Shown here: positions 1 through 7,180 of the stretch, piece after piece | Layout of the letters: each line of letters opens with the position of its first letter | How positions within the stretch are numbered: position 1 is the stretch's first letter | NCBI GenBank assembly: GCA_020638575.1 | Contig: JACKIH010000003.1 | Coordinates: forward strand, 2,833,501 to 2,897,500 | Direction: 5' to 3' | From: Rhodospirillaceae bacterium | GTDB lineage: Bacteria > Pseudomonadota > Alphaproteobacteria > DSM-16000 > Inquilinaceae | DNA: 64,000 nucleotides | Made by a program: the position numbers and the translations under genes | Notes under the pieces: model-generated | Told to the model about the DNA's origin: nothing | The model's input: the letters and a program-made list of their open reading frames with translations, nothing else | The model's database searches: none

Positions 1-318
1 TGATCGATTAACCCGATGGCGGGTTTGCGACAATTGGAGAATGCCGCGGCCGCGGAAAGGGCTTGCGCAGCGCTGGAAGACACCGTGCGACAGTTTAGTA
101 TTTGTGCAGCGCAGAAAGGATGTCCGAAGCCGGGAGGCAGGGATGCACGCCTCGGGCGACCAAATGACGGCGGCGGCCTGGACATTTCCGTCCGGTCCAC
201 CAAAAAGCCGCACAATTTACGACTGTCGATTGGCCCCAGAGCGGGAAGCATTTCCACCAAAGGTGGGGCACGCTAGAGTCGGCCGCCATGTGATCTGCCA
301 ACCGAACCGGAGGCCGCC
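1..318. other. Gene-free left edge
   Basis: No convincing coding region is visible here. The short open frames have no family resemblance and overlap each other on both strands. The stretch ends in the ribosome binding site of the oxidoreductase gene at 319 and presumably holds its promoter, but I cannot name promoter elements with confidence. Confidence 0.5.
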
Positions 319-1329
319 ATGAAGGTCTTTCAAGTCGAGGACGACTGGTCGCGGGACAATGTGCGGCTCTCCACCCGGCCCGATCCCCACGCCGGCCCCG
401 GCCAGGTGCGCCTGAAGATGCGCGCCGGTGCACTCAACTACCGCGACAATGTGGTGCCGGTGCGCGGCTACGGCTCGCGCATGAAGGCCCTGCCGCTGAT
501 CCTGCTGGGCGACGGCGTCGGCGTGGCCGACGAGATCGGCGAGGGCGTGGCCGGCATCGCTGTCGGCGAGCGCCTCTGCCCCATGCTGTTCCAGAGCTGG
601 CAGTCCGGCGAGCCCACCGAAGAGCGGCTGTCGCGGAGCCTCGGCGTGGAGCTGGACGGCACCATGGCGGAATACATGGTGCTGAACGCCGCGGGCGTCG
701 CCGCCGTGCCGGCCCATCTCAGCGACGAGGAAGCCGCCACCCTGCCCACCGCCGGGGTGACGGCGTGGCGGGCGCTGGTGACGGAAGGCCGGGTGAAGCC
801 GGGCGACACGGTGCTGGTGCAGGGCACCGGCGGGGTGTCGCTGTTCGCACTCCAGTTCGCCAAGCTGCTGGGGGCGTTCGTGATCGTCACCTCGTCCAGC
901 GATGCCAAGCTGGCGCGCGCCCGCGAGCTGGGGGCGGACGCGGTGATCAACTATCGGGAAACGCCGGCCTGGGGGAAGCGCACGCGCGAGATCGTTGCCG
1001 GCGGCGTCGACCACATCGTGGAGGTGGGCGGCCAGGGCACCTTGCCGGAGTCGCTGCGGGCGATCCGCCCCGGCGGCACCATCAGCATGATCGGCGTGCT
1101 GGCCGGCGGCACCATGGATGCGCGGCTCGGGCTGGTGGTCACCCGCCATGTGCGCATGCAGGGCGTCACGGTGGGTAGCCGCGAGGACTTCGTGGCCATG
1201 GCGCGGGCCATCGAGCTGGCGAAGCTGCAGCCGGTGGTGGACTGCACCTTTGCCTTCGAGGAGCTGCCCCAGGCGCTCGACCACCTGGCCAGCGGCCAGC
1301 ATTTCGGCAAGATCTGCATCCGCTATTGA
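319..1329 (+). CDS. MDR-superfamily NAD(P)-dependent oxidoreductase
   Basis: The 336-residue protein is a medium-chain dehydrogenase/reductase with an N-terminal GroES-like domain and a Rossmann domain around residues 160-290, whose nucleotide-binding glycines lie in VQGTGGVSLFALQFAK. It is usually annotated as a zinc-dependent alcohol dehydrogenase, but the positions of the catalytic zinc ligands read ALNYRD and LLGDGVG, with no Cys or His. This suggests a zinc-free, quinone-oxidoreductase-like enzyme. The start at 319 has a good CCGGAGG box eight bases upstream. The gene stands alone, about 100 bp before the TrmO-like gene. The substrate is unknown. Confidence 0.85.
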   Translation: MKVFQVEDDWSRDNVRLSTRPDPHAGPGQVRLKMRAGALNYRDNVVPVRGYGSRMKALPLILLGDGVGVADEIGEGVAGIAVGERLCPMLFQSWQSGEPTEERLSRSLGVELDGTMAEYMVLNAAGVAAVPAHLSDEEAATLPTAGVTAWRALVTEGRVKPGDTVLVQGTGGVSLFALQFAKLLGAFVIVTSSSDAKLARARELGADAVINYRETPAWGKRTREIVAGGVDHIVEVGGQGTLPESLRAIRPGGTISMIGVLAGGTMDARLGLVVTRHVRMQGVTVGSREDFVAMARAIELAKLQPVVDCTFAFEELPQALDHLASGQHFGKICIRY

Positions 1330-1433
1330 AGGCGGGCAGCGGGTCGGCCGGCCGCGGGTCACGGAGGGGCCGGGCGCGGGCTGTCCGGCTGCGGCGATGG
1401 GCGGGCCGGGCGCCGGCCAGTCAGGAGAACGCC

Positions 1434-1859
1434 ATGTCCGACGACATCCGGCTCACCCCCATCGGGCGCATCCGCACGCCCTACCGGACGCTCGCCGAGT
1501 GCCCCAAATGGCCGGACCCGGAGGGGCCGCCGGCCCGCATCGAGCTGCTGGAGGCATACCTGCCCGGGCTGCTGGGGCTGACGCAGCGCATGGGCGAGAC
1601 GAGCGGCGAGATCGACGTGCTCTACTGGTTCGACCGGGCGCCGCGCGACCTTCTGATCAGCACCCGCCCGCACGACGGCATTACCCGCGGGGTGTTCGCC
1701 ATGCGCTCGCCCCACCGCCCCAACCCCATCGCAGTCTCGCGCGTCCCGCTGCTCTCAATCGACGGCAACGTGCTGACGGTGGGCGCGCTCGACTGCCTCG
1801 ACGGCACGCTGCTGCTGGACATCAAACCTGCCCCCAGGGACGAGCCGCACCCGCACTGA
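1434..1859 (+). CDS. trmO: TrmO/TsaA-like tRNA methyltransferase
   Basis: The 141-residue protein is a TsaA/TrmO-domain protein. In this family TrmO uses S-adenosylmethionine to N6-methylate the t6A base at position 37 of certain tRNAs. The family signature is visible in FAMRSPHRPNPIAVSRV and in the opening IGRIRTPY. It lacks the C-terminal extension of the longer E. coli enzyme, so it is a compact form, and the tRNA substrate is inferred. I chose ATG 1434 because an AGGAGA box lies just upstream and the N-terminus then matches the family. The upstream in-frame extension is Gly/Arg-rich read-through. It converges on katA. Confidence 0.85.
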   Translation: MSDDIRLTPIGRIRTPYRTLAECPKWPDPEGPPARIELLEAYLPGLLGLTQRMGETSGEIDVLYWFDRAPRDLLISTRPHDGITRGVFAMRSPHRPNPIAVSRVPLLSIDGNVLTVGALDCLDGTLLLDIKPAPRDEPHPH

Positions 1860-1889
1860 AAAAGGGCGGGTCCGTTGCCGAACCCGCCC
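1859..1889 (-). terminator. Intrinsic terminator of katA
   Basis: A perfect 8-bp stem (1864-1871 with 1882-1889) is followed on the minus strand by five T residues (1863-1859). This is a classic rho-independent terminator for katA. It abuts the stop codon of the convergent trmO-like gene. Confidence 0.85.
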
Positions 1890-1931
1890 CCTCGCAGTCG
1901 ATCCTCAGATCGGTCGGTTGTCCGGATGCCG

Positions 1932-3464
1932 CTACGTTTCCGGGTTGGCGACCGCCGATTCGTCGACCCGCGCGTTGCCGGCACCGGGGATCTGCTTTCC
2001 GGGCGAGCCGGCCATCACCGCCTCTTCGACCCGCGCGCCGATGGTCGGGTCGATGGCCTTCCAGTACTCGAACGCGCGCTGCAGCACCGGCGGCTTCACC
2101 CCGGCCAAGGCACCGGTCAGGGTTTCCACCAGGCGGTCGCGGGCGGCATCGTCGAACACCTCGCGCACCAGCCGGCCGGCCTGGGTGAAGTCGTCGTCCT
2201 CGGCGCGCAGCGTGTAGGCCTGGCGCACCATGGCGCCGTCCATCTCCCAGCTCTCGTCGGCCTCGCCCACCTCGTCGGCCCAGGTACGGCCCATGGAATT
2301 GGGCGCATAGACCGGCTGGTTGCCCGTGTGGTGGTAGGTCATGGGCCCGTCCATCATGTAGGTGTTCACCGGCACCTTGGGCTGATTGACCGGGAGCTGA
2401 TGGAAGTTGGCGCCGATGCGGTTGCGCTGGGCGTCGTTGTAGGCGAAGGCGCGGCCCAGCAGCATCTTGTCCGGCGACAGGCCGATGCCCGGCACCAGGT
2501 TGCCGGGGGAAAACGCCGCCTGCTCGACCTGGGCAAAGTGGTTTTCCGGGTTCCGGTTCAAGGTCATCTTGCCGACGGTGATCAGCGGGTAGTCCTCGTG
2601 CGGCCAGATCTTGGTCAGGTCGAACGGGTTGATCTTGTAGGTCTTGGCCTCCTCGTACGCCATGATCTGGACCTTCAGCGTCCAGCTCGGGAAGTCGCCC
2701 CGGTTGATCGCCTCGAACAGGTCGCGGCGGTGATAGTCGGCATCGGCCCCGGCGACCTTGGCGGCTTCCTCGTTGGTGAAGTTCTGCACGCCCTGGTCGG
2801 TCTTGAAGTGGTACTTCACCCAGAACTTCTCGCCGGCGGCATTGACCCACATATAGGTGTGGGAGCTGTAGCCGTTCATGTTGCGCCAGCTCTTCGGCAG
2901 GCCGCGGTCGCCCATCAGATAGGTGACCTGGTGGGCGGATTCCGGGTTCAGCGTCCAGAAGTCCCACTGCATGGTGTTGTCGCGCAGACCGCTGTCGGGC
3001 AGGCGCTTCTGCGAGCGGATGAAGTGCGGAAACTTCATGGTGTCGCGGATGAAGAACACCGGCGTGTTGTTGCCCACCAGGTCGTAGTTGCCTTCGCTGG
3101 TGTAGAACTTCAGCGAGAAGCCGCGCACGTCGCGCCAGGTGTCGGGGCTGCCCATCTCACCGGCGACGGTGGAAAAGCGCGCCAGCATCTCGGTCTTGGC
3201 ACCCGGCTGGAACAGGGCGGCCTTGGTGTAGGCCGAAACGTCCTCGGTGGTCTCGAACACGCCGAAGGCGCCGGAGCCCTTGGCGTGGGGCTGCCGCTCG
3301 ATCACCTTTTCCCGGTTGAAGTGGGCCATCTGCTCCAGGAAGTGCACGTCGTGGAGCAGGATCGGGCCATCGGGACCGACGGTCAGCGAGTTGCGGTCGC
3401 TTGGCGCCGGGGCGCCGGTGGTCATGGTGGAACCGCTGCCGCGCTTCCTGGGTGTATCCGTCAT
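1932..3464 (-). CDS. katA: Catalase (monofunctional heme catalase)
   Basis: The 510-residue protein is a small-subunit clade catalase that splits hydrogen peroxide into water and oxygen in the cytoplasm. The active-site histidine lies in HAKGSGAFG and the distal asparagine in the segment YDLVGNNTPVFFIRD. The proximal heme tyrosine lies in RAFAYNDAQRNR. Length and domain order are normal for the family. The ATG at 3464 has GGGAGAG just upstream. It is transcribed divergently from oxyR, so peroxide induction by OxyR is the likely control, although no OxyR site was identified with certainty. A terminator follows the stop. Confidence 0.97.
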   Translation of the reverse strand: MTDTPRKRGSGSTMTTGAPAPSDRNSLTVGPDGPILLHDVHFLEQMAHFNREKVIERQPHAKGSGAFGVFETTEDVSAYTKAALFQPGAKTEMLARFSTVAGEMGSPDTWRDVRGFSLKFYTSEGNYDLVGNNTPVFFIRDTMKFPHFIRSQKRLPDSGLRDNTMQWDFWTLNPESAHQVTYLMGDRGLPKSWRNMNGYSSHTYMWVNAAGEKFWVKYHFKTDQGVQNFTNEEAAKVAGADADYHRRDLFEAINRGDFPSWTLKVQIMAYEEAKTYKINPFDLTKIWPHEDYPLITVGKMTLNRNPENHFAQVEQAAFSPGNLVPGIGLSPDKMLLGRAFAYNDAQRNRIGANFHQLPVNQPKVPVNTYMMDGPMTYHHTGNQPVYAPNSMGRTWADEVGEADESWEMDGAMVRQAYTLRAEDDDFTQAGRLVREVFDDAARDRLVETLTGALAGVKPPVLQRAFEYWKAIDPTIGARVEEAVMAGSPGKQIPGAGNARVDESAVANPET

Positions 3465-3733
3465 TCATTGCTCTCCCGCGGATCCTGCGAAGTCCTCCGG
3501 CGTCGATCCGCCCTGACGATCGCGCAATAACTTCCAAAGGACCGTTCCAGGATGGACGATTACATTCAATCCATTGGCCGACATGGGAAGATATCTGGCC
3601 AGACAGTGCGGAATGACCCGGGCGGAGGGGGCAGGAACCTTGCATTTGTTGACAACCTTGACGCTGGGAAACATGGCCCCCCATTTCCTAGGGATCCAAC
3701 GCAGATTTCCGGACACTTTGATCGAAGAATTCG
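3465..3733. promoter_or_regulatory. katA-oxyR divergent promoter region
   Basis: This 269-bp intergenic region must hold both promoters and the OxyR operator. A TTGACA-like hexamer occurs near 3648 on the plus strand, and the region is less GC-rich than the genes. I could not fit the canonical ATAG-N7-CTAT OxyR pattern, so no precise site is called. Confidence 0.5.
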
Positions 3734-4669
3734 ATGGCGCGCCGTCCTTCCGTTCGACAATTGCAGTATCTGGTCGCCGTCGCCGAGCAGGGGCATTTCG
3801 GCCGCGCGGCCGAGCAGTGCAGCGTCACCCAGTCGACGCTGAGTGCGGGCATCCGCGAGTTGGAGGACGTGCTCGGGACCGTGGTGCTGGAGCGCGACCA
3901 CCGCACCATCGGGCTTACGCCCATCGGCCGCGACCTCGTGGCCCGCGCACGCTCCATCCTCGGCAAGGTCGATGACCTGGTGGCCGCCGCCCAGGCCGGG
4001 CACGACCCCTTGGGCGGGCCGCTGCAGCTCGGCGTCATTCCCACCATCAGCCCCTTCCTGCTGCCGCGCATCCTGCCGCAACTGCGGGCCGCACGGCCGG
4101 ACCTCAAGCTGTTCCTCACCGAGGATGTGTCCGACCGCCTGGTCGGCCGGCTCGCCGACGGGGCGCTGGACGTGGTGTTGCTGGCCTTGCCCTACGAAGC
4201 CGCGGGGCTGGAGACCGAGGAGATCACGCCCGACCCGTTCCTGGTGGCGTGCCGGCGCGATCATCCCATCGCCGCGCTGTCGGTGATCGACTCCGCCAGC
4301 CTGGCGGATGCGCCGCTGCTGCTGCTGGCCGAAGGGCATTGCCTGCGCGACCACGCGCTCGCCGCCTGCCGGCTGCCGCCGCGGCCCGACCGCAGGGCCT
4401 TCGAAGGCACCAGCCTGCACACCCTGGTGCAGATGGTGGCCAACGGGCTGGGGGCGACGCTGCTGCCCAAGGTGGCGGTGGATGCCGGCATCCTCGCCGG
4501 CACCGACGTGGTGGTACGGCCGCTGTTCGGCGATGCCTCGGGGCGTTCCATCGGGCTCGGCTGGCGCCAGGGCTCGCCCCGCGCCCCCGGCTTCCGGGAG
4601 ATGGCGCGCCTGCTGCGGACACTGGACGCGGACACCCGGCCGCAGGGCGACGCGCACCGCGGGGCCTGA
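3734..4669 (+). CDS. oxyR: OxyR, peroxide-sensing LysR regulator
   Basis: The 311-residue LysR-type regulator has an N-terminal winged helix-turn-helix (about residues 1-60) and a C-terminal sensing domain. The redox pair is present: Cys203 and Cys212 in GHCLRDHALAAC have the same nine-residue offset as the disulfide-forming pair of E. coli OxyR. It should activate the divergent katA on oxidation. The last 140 bp of the gene belong to a direct repeat whose second copy lies 1,230 bp downstream, so the present C-terminus (DAHRGA) appears to have been supplied by an inserted element. There is no strong Shine-Dalgarno box before ATG 3734. Confidence 0.95.
   Translation: MARRPSVRQLQYLVAVAEQGHFGRAAEQCSVTQSTLSAGIRELEDVLGTVVLERDHRTIGLTPIGRDLVARARSILGKVDDLVAAAQAGHDPLGGPLQLGVIPTISPFLLPRILPQLRAARPDLKLFLTEDVSDRLVGRLADGALDVVLLALPYEAAGLETEEITPDPFLVACRRDHPIAALSVIDSASLADAPLLLLAEGHCLRDHALAACRLPPRPDRRAFEGTSLHTLVQMVANGLGATLLPKVAVDAGILAGTDVVVRPLFGDASGRSIGLGWRQGSPRAPGFREMARLLRTLDADTRPQGDAHRGA
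4517..4656 (+). repeat. Direct repeat, left copy (oxyR 3' end)
   Basis: This 140-bp segment matches 5747-5886 with a single mismatch (4523 C against 5753 T). The run 4524-4656 is identical. The mismatch is a synonymous Leu codon change. The copy lies inside the oxyR reading frame, and the two copies diverge right after position 4656 with different stop contexts. Confidence 0.97.
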
Positions 4670-5746
4670 CGTACACAATGACATCATGACCACAAGATAT
4701 GGAGGTCAACTGAGCCAGTCTTCCAGCCACGTCTTTTCAGTCAGTAAAAATAAAAAAATGACATTCAATTGCTCGCGGAGATCATAATAATCATCCGCTA
4801 ACAGGGGTGCGAAAGGGTAGATTCCAAATCGGTTTTGCGGATGGATTGAGCGAATTCTTGTTTCATAGTAATCGGAAAAATACGGACTAAGCGTGTAGTC
4901 TTGCCCAAAAGCATTTTCGATGTATTTTCCAGCATCAATTGCCGAGGGATCTTTCGTCCCTTGTGCGCGTAGGTGCCGAAGTATGATTTGGAAAGATGCG
5001 TCAAGAGCTATGAAAAGATAGATTATTGCAACTTCACCAAAGGCCCTATGTTGCCAAAGCATATCTGCTTTTAAAAGTGCATTAAGCCCTCTTAGGACCA
5101 AATGATCTTGGAGTGATGTCGTCGCGGCCACAGAGTCAATAATATTTACATCCGGGGAGAAATCCTGAAATTTATAATTTGGTCCCCCACATATTGGGGG
5201 CAGCGCTAAGCTAGAAATGTCAAGTTTTGATGTTTCCGAGATACTCTCTAGAAGCATAGTTAGGCAGCGATTATTAGTCAAGTAATCATCGTCAATGTCA
5301 GTATGGAGGAAGAAGGGGTAGTTATAAATCATGCGATGCTTGGCAGTCCCTGCAAGAGCTAACGAAACAAAAAAACGAATCTCTTCGAGCGCGAGATCGT
5401 CTAGTTCGGAGAAATGCTCTGGCGTCAGTCCGTGCACTTCGGGCTGATCGATTGGAATAATGGACCACACCGCTGATTCGGTGACAATTAGTTTTCCATC
5501 AGTCGTACTTACTGACTTTTTTGGGTAAAGCCCAAGGGGAGACATGAGCCTTAATCGCCGCATGGTATCATTTTTCCTGTTGGATGCGCCCAGGATAATA
5601 ATAATTTTTTTGCGGTGAGCAGCAGATTATTTGCCAACGTTGCTTGCCCCTCTGGATTCACCCGAATTGGTAGAGTTGCGAGGGATAGAAGTACGCAACC
5701 GTCCGGTATTTTTAGACTACCATCCGTCAGGGCATCGCCGTGCGCG
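4657..5746. mobile_element. AT-rich insertion at the oxyR 3' end
   Basis: About 1.1 kb of visibly AT-rich DNA sits between two near-identical copies of the oxyR 3' end, in a neighbourhood that is otherwise very GC-rich. The layout matches an element that integrates into the end of a gene and restores the reading frame with its own copy. The original tail is then left displaced on the far side (5747-5914). It carries one gene on the minus strand and no integrase or transposase, so it could be a satellite, a cassette or a decayed island. The exact boundary is uncertain because the repeats themselves are the probable attachment sites. Confidence 0.65.
4706..5563 (-). CDS. Unknown protein of the oxyR island, possible HEPN-like C-terminus
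   Basis: The 285-residue protein is not one I recognise. Base composition and codon use are strikingly AT-rich compared with every neighbour, which indicates transfer. The first half includes an acidic run (TDIDDD). The second half is predicted helical and carries YYETRIRSIHPQNRFG, an R-x4-H arrangement like the catalytic motif of HEPN-fold RNases, preceded by a helix around ALDASFQIILRHLRAQG. The HEPN reading is an inference from motif and spacing only. The ATG at 5563 follows an in-frame stop a short way upstream, so the start is well bounded. A defence or toxin role would fit a single-gene island but is unproven. Confidence 0.75.
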   Translation of the reverse strand: MRRLRLMSPLGLYPKKSVSTTDGKLIVTESAVWSIIPIDQPEVHGLTPEHFSELDDLALEEIRFFVSLALAGTAKHRMIYNYPFFLHTDIDDDYLTNNRCLTMLLESISETSKLDISSLALPPICGGPNYKFQDFSPDVNIIDSVAATTSLQDHLVLRGLNALLKADMLWQHRAFGEVAIIYLFIALDASFQIILRHLRAQGTKDPSAIDAGKYIENAFGQDYTLSPYFSDYYETRIRSIHPQNRFGIYPFAPLLADDYYDLREQLNVIFLFLLTEKTWLEDWLS

Positions 5747-5886
5747 CGGCCGTTGTTCGGCGATGCCTCGGGGCGTTCCATCGGGCTCGGCTGGCGCCAG
5801 GGCTCGCCCCGCGCCCCCGGCTTCCGGGAGATGGCGCGCCTGCTGCGGACACTGGACGCGGACACCCGGCCGCAGGGCGACGCGCA
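5747..5886 (+). repeat. Direct repeat, right copy
   Basis: This is the partner of 4517-4656 and lies on the chromosomal side of the AT-rich insert. The gene-free stretch 5564-6030 consists of the upstream region of the island gene, this repeat and about 140 bp leading to the ribosome binding site at 6020. A short inverted repeat (GTTGCG/CGCAAC) sits near 5673-5697. Confidence 0.95.
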
Positions 5887-5914
5887 GACGCGCACCGCCG
5901 GGCGCGGGGCGTAA
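5747..5914 (+). pseudogene. oxyR: Displaced oxyR 3' fragment
   Basis: This is the right-hand copy of the repeat plus the following stop. Read in the oxyR frame it gives the last 50 or so residues ending in DAQTRTAGRGA and a TAA stop. It has no start of its own. Because it joins directly to GC-rich chromosomal DNA and the ybhB-type gene, I infer it is the original tail of oxyR, cut off by the insertion. Confidence 0.8.
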
Positions 5915-6030
5915 CAGGCGATCGGGGCGGGCACCTTCGCCCTGCGGACCCGCGCGCGGCCCACTCAATTTCTTCGAACCGATCCGGCGGGACGGGTAGA
6001 CTGGGGGCAACCAACATAAGGAGACATCCC

Positions 6031-6597
6031 ATGCCGACCCCGTCCTTCGCCCTGCTGCCGCGCGCGCTGACCGCCGCTGCGCTTTGCTTCGCCTCCACCT
6101 CGGCCCTGGCGGAGATGACGCTCACCTCCACCGACATCGCCGAGGGCGAGACCATGAGTGCTGACCAGGAGTTCGACGGCTTCGGCTGTTCCGGCGGCAA
6201 CCTGTCGCCCGCCCTGTCGTGGTCCGGCGCACCGGCCGGCACCAACAGCTACATCGTCATGGCCTACGACCCCGACGCGCCCACCGGCTCCGGCTTCTGG
6301 CACTGGGCGGCGTTCAACATTCCCGCCGCCGTCACCTCCCTGCCGACCGGCGTGGGGACGGACGGCGTGCCGCTGCCCGACGGCATGGTGGAAGCGCGCA
6401 ACGATTACAGCGTCAACGCCTTCGGGGGCGCCTGCCCGCCGGAAGGCGACGACCCGCACCATTACATCTTCACCGTCTACGCCATGCCGCAGGAAAGCCT
6501 GCCGCTGGACGAGACGGCCTCAAGCGCGGTGGTCGGCTTCATGGCTCACACCACCTCGCTCGACCACGCCTCGCTGACGGCGCTGTACGGGCGCTGA
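6031..6597 (+). CDS. Secreted YbhB/YbcL-family (PEBP-like) protein
   Basis: The 188-residue protein has a Sec signal peptide of about 27 residues ending in ALA, followed by a phosphatidylethanolamine-binding-protein fold. Family marks include the DPDAPTGSGFWHW segment and the later GDDPHHYIFTVYAM segment. It is predicted to be periplasmic. Bacterial members have no firmly known role, and the name Raf-kinase-inhibitor-like is historical. ATG 6031 follows a clear AAGGAG box. It lies immediately right of the displaced oxyR fragment, on the native chromosome. Confidence 0.88.
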   Translation: MPTPSFALLPRALTAAALCFASTSALAEMTLTSTDIAEGETMSADQEFDGFGCSGGNLSPALSWSGAPAGTNSYIVMAYDPDAPTGSGFWHWAAFNIPAAVTSLPTGVGTDGVPLPDGMVEARNDYSVNAFGGACPPEGDDPHHYIFTVYAMPQESLPLDETASSAVVGFMAHTTSLDHASLTALYGR

Positions 6598-6601
6598 CCG
6601 C

Positions 6602-7171
6602 TTAGGGGACCAGCCGAGCGGCCTGCTCCAGGCAGTGCTCGAAGGCGGTGAGGTCGGTGTGTTCGGCGCCTGCCGGCACACCGGCCAGCACCAGCTCGCC
6701 CCCGGAGGCGGCGACGGCGCCGACCACCATCAGGTTGTCGGCCATGTCGAACGCCTCCACCGCCATGCCCCGGTCGTCCACCAGATGGCCGGCGACGTTG
6801 TGCGCCAACGGCCGGCCGCTTAGAGCCGCCACCCGGTCGGCGTAGCTACCTACCACATTGGCGTAGGCCAGCACGGGTTTCCCCAGCGCCCGCATGAACC
6901 CCATTTCGTAGGCGGTGCCGGCATCCAGGCTGGGGCCGCGGAAGGGCGTGGCGTTGGCGATCATCAGGTCGCAGCCGCGCATCAGTTCTTCGTTGGCCCG
7001 CGCGATCGCCAGCCCGGCTGCGACCGGCACAAGGCCGGCGAGGTCGACGCCGCCATCCAGCGGGAACACGCCGGCAAACCCGTAGCGCGCGCACAGCGCC
7101 TTCCTGGCCGCCGCCTGGGCCTGCGGGTCGGGCAGGAAGACGTCCGGTCCCGCCAGATAGATGCGCCGCAT
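6602..7171 (-). CDS. Nucleoside 2-deoxyribosyltransferase family protein
   Basis: The 189-residue protein belongs to the nucleoside 2-deoxyribosyltransferase family. The substrate-loop start YLAGPDVF and the motif DAGTAYEMG, which carries the probable catalytic glutamate, are both present. Members exchange or hydrolyse the base of deoxynucleosides in purine and pyrimidine salvage. It is convergent with the ybhB-type gene, only 4 bp away, and lies 9 bp downstream of the hutH-like gene on the same strand, so the two are probably cotranscribed. The actual base specificity cannot be read. Confidence 0.85.
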   Translation of the reverse strand: MRRIYLAGPDVFLPDPQAQAAARKALCARYGFAGVFPLDGGVDLAGLVPVAAGLAIARANEELMRGCDLMIANATPFRGPSLDAGTAYEMGFMRALGKPVLAYANVVGSYADRVAALSGRPLAHNVAGHLVDDRGMAVEAFDMADNLMVVGAVAASGGELVLAGVPAGAEHTDLTAFEHCLEQAARLVP

Positions 7172-7180
7172 GGGCCTGCC

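Noticed and set aside
5655..5735. A tRNA-like 3' end on the minus strand beside the right repeat (sequence resembling a T-loop followed by ACCA)
   Set aside because: No cloverleaf can be built: the supposed T-arm pairs as a simple GTTGCG/CGCAAC dyad and the anticodon arm is mismatched. Not called as a tRNA.
5551..5964. A 137-codon minus-strand frame overlapping the island gene start and the repeat
   Set aside because: It runs antisense through the oxyR tail copy and has no start near a ribosome binding site. The repeat part is clearly coding on the other strand.
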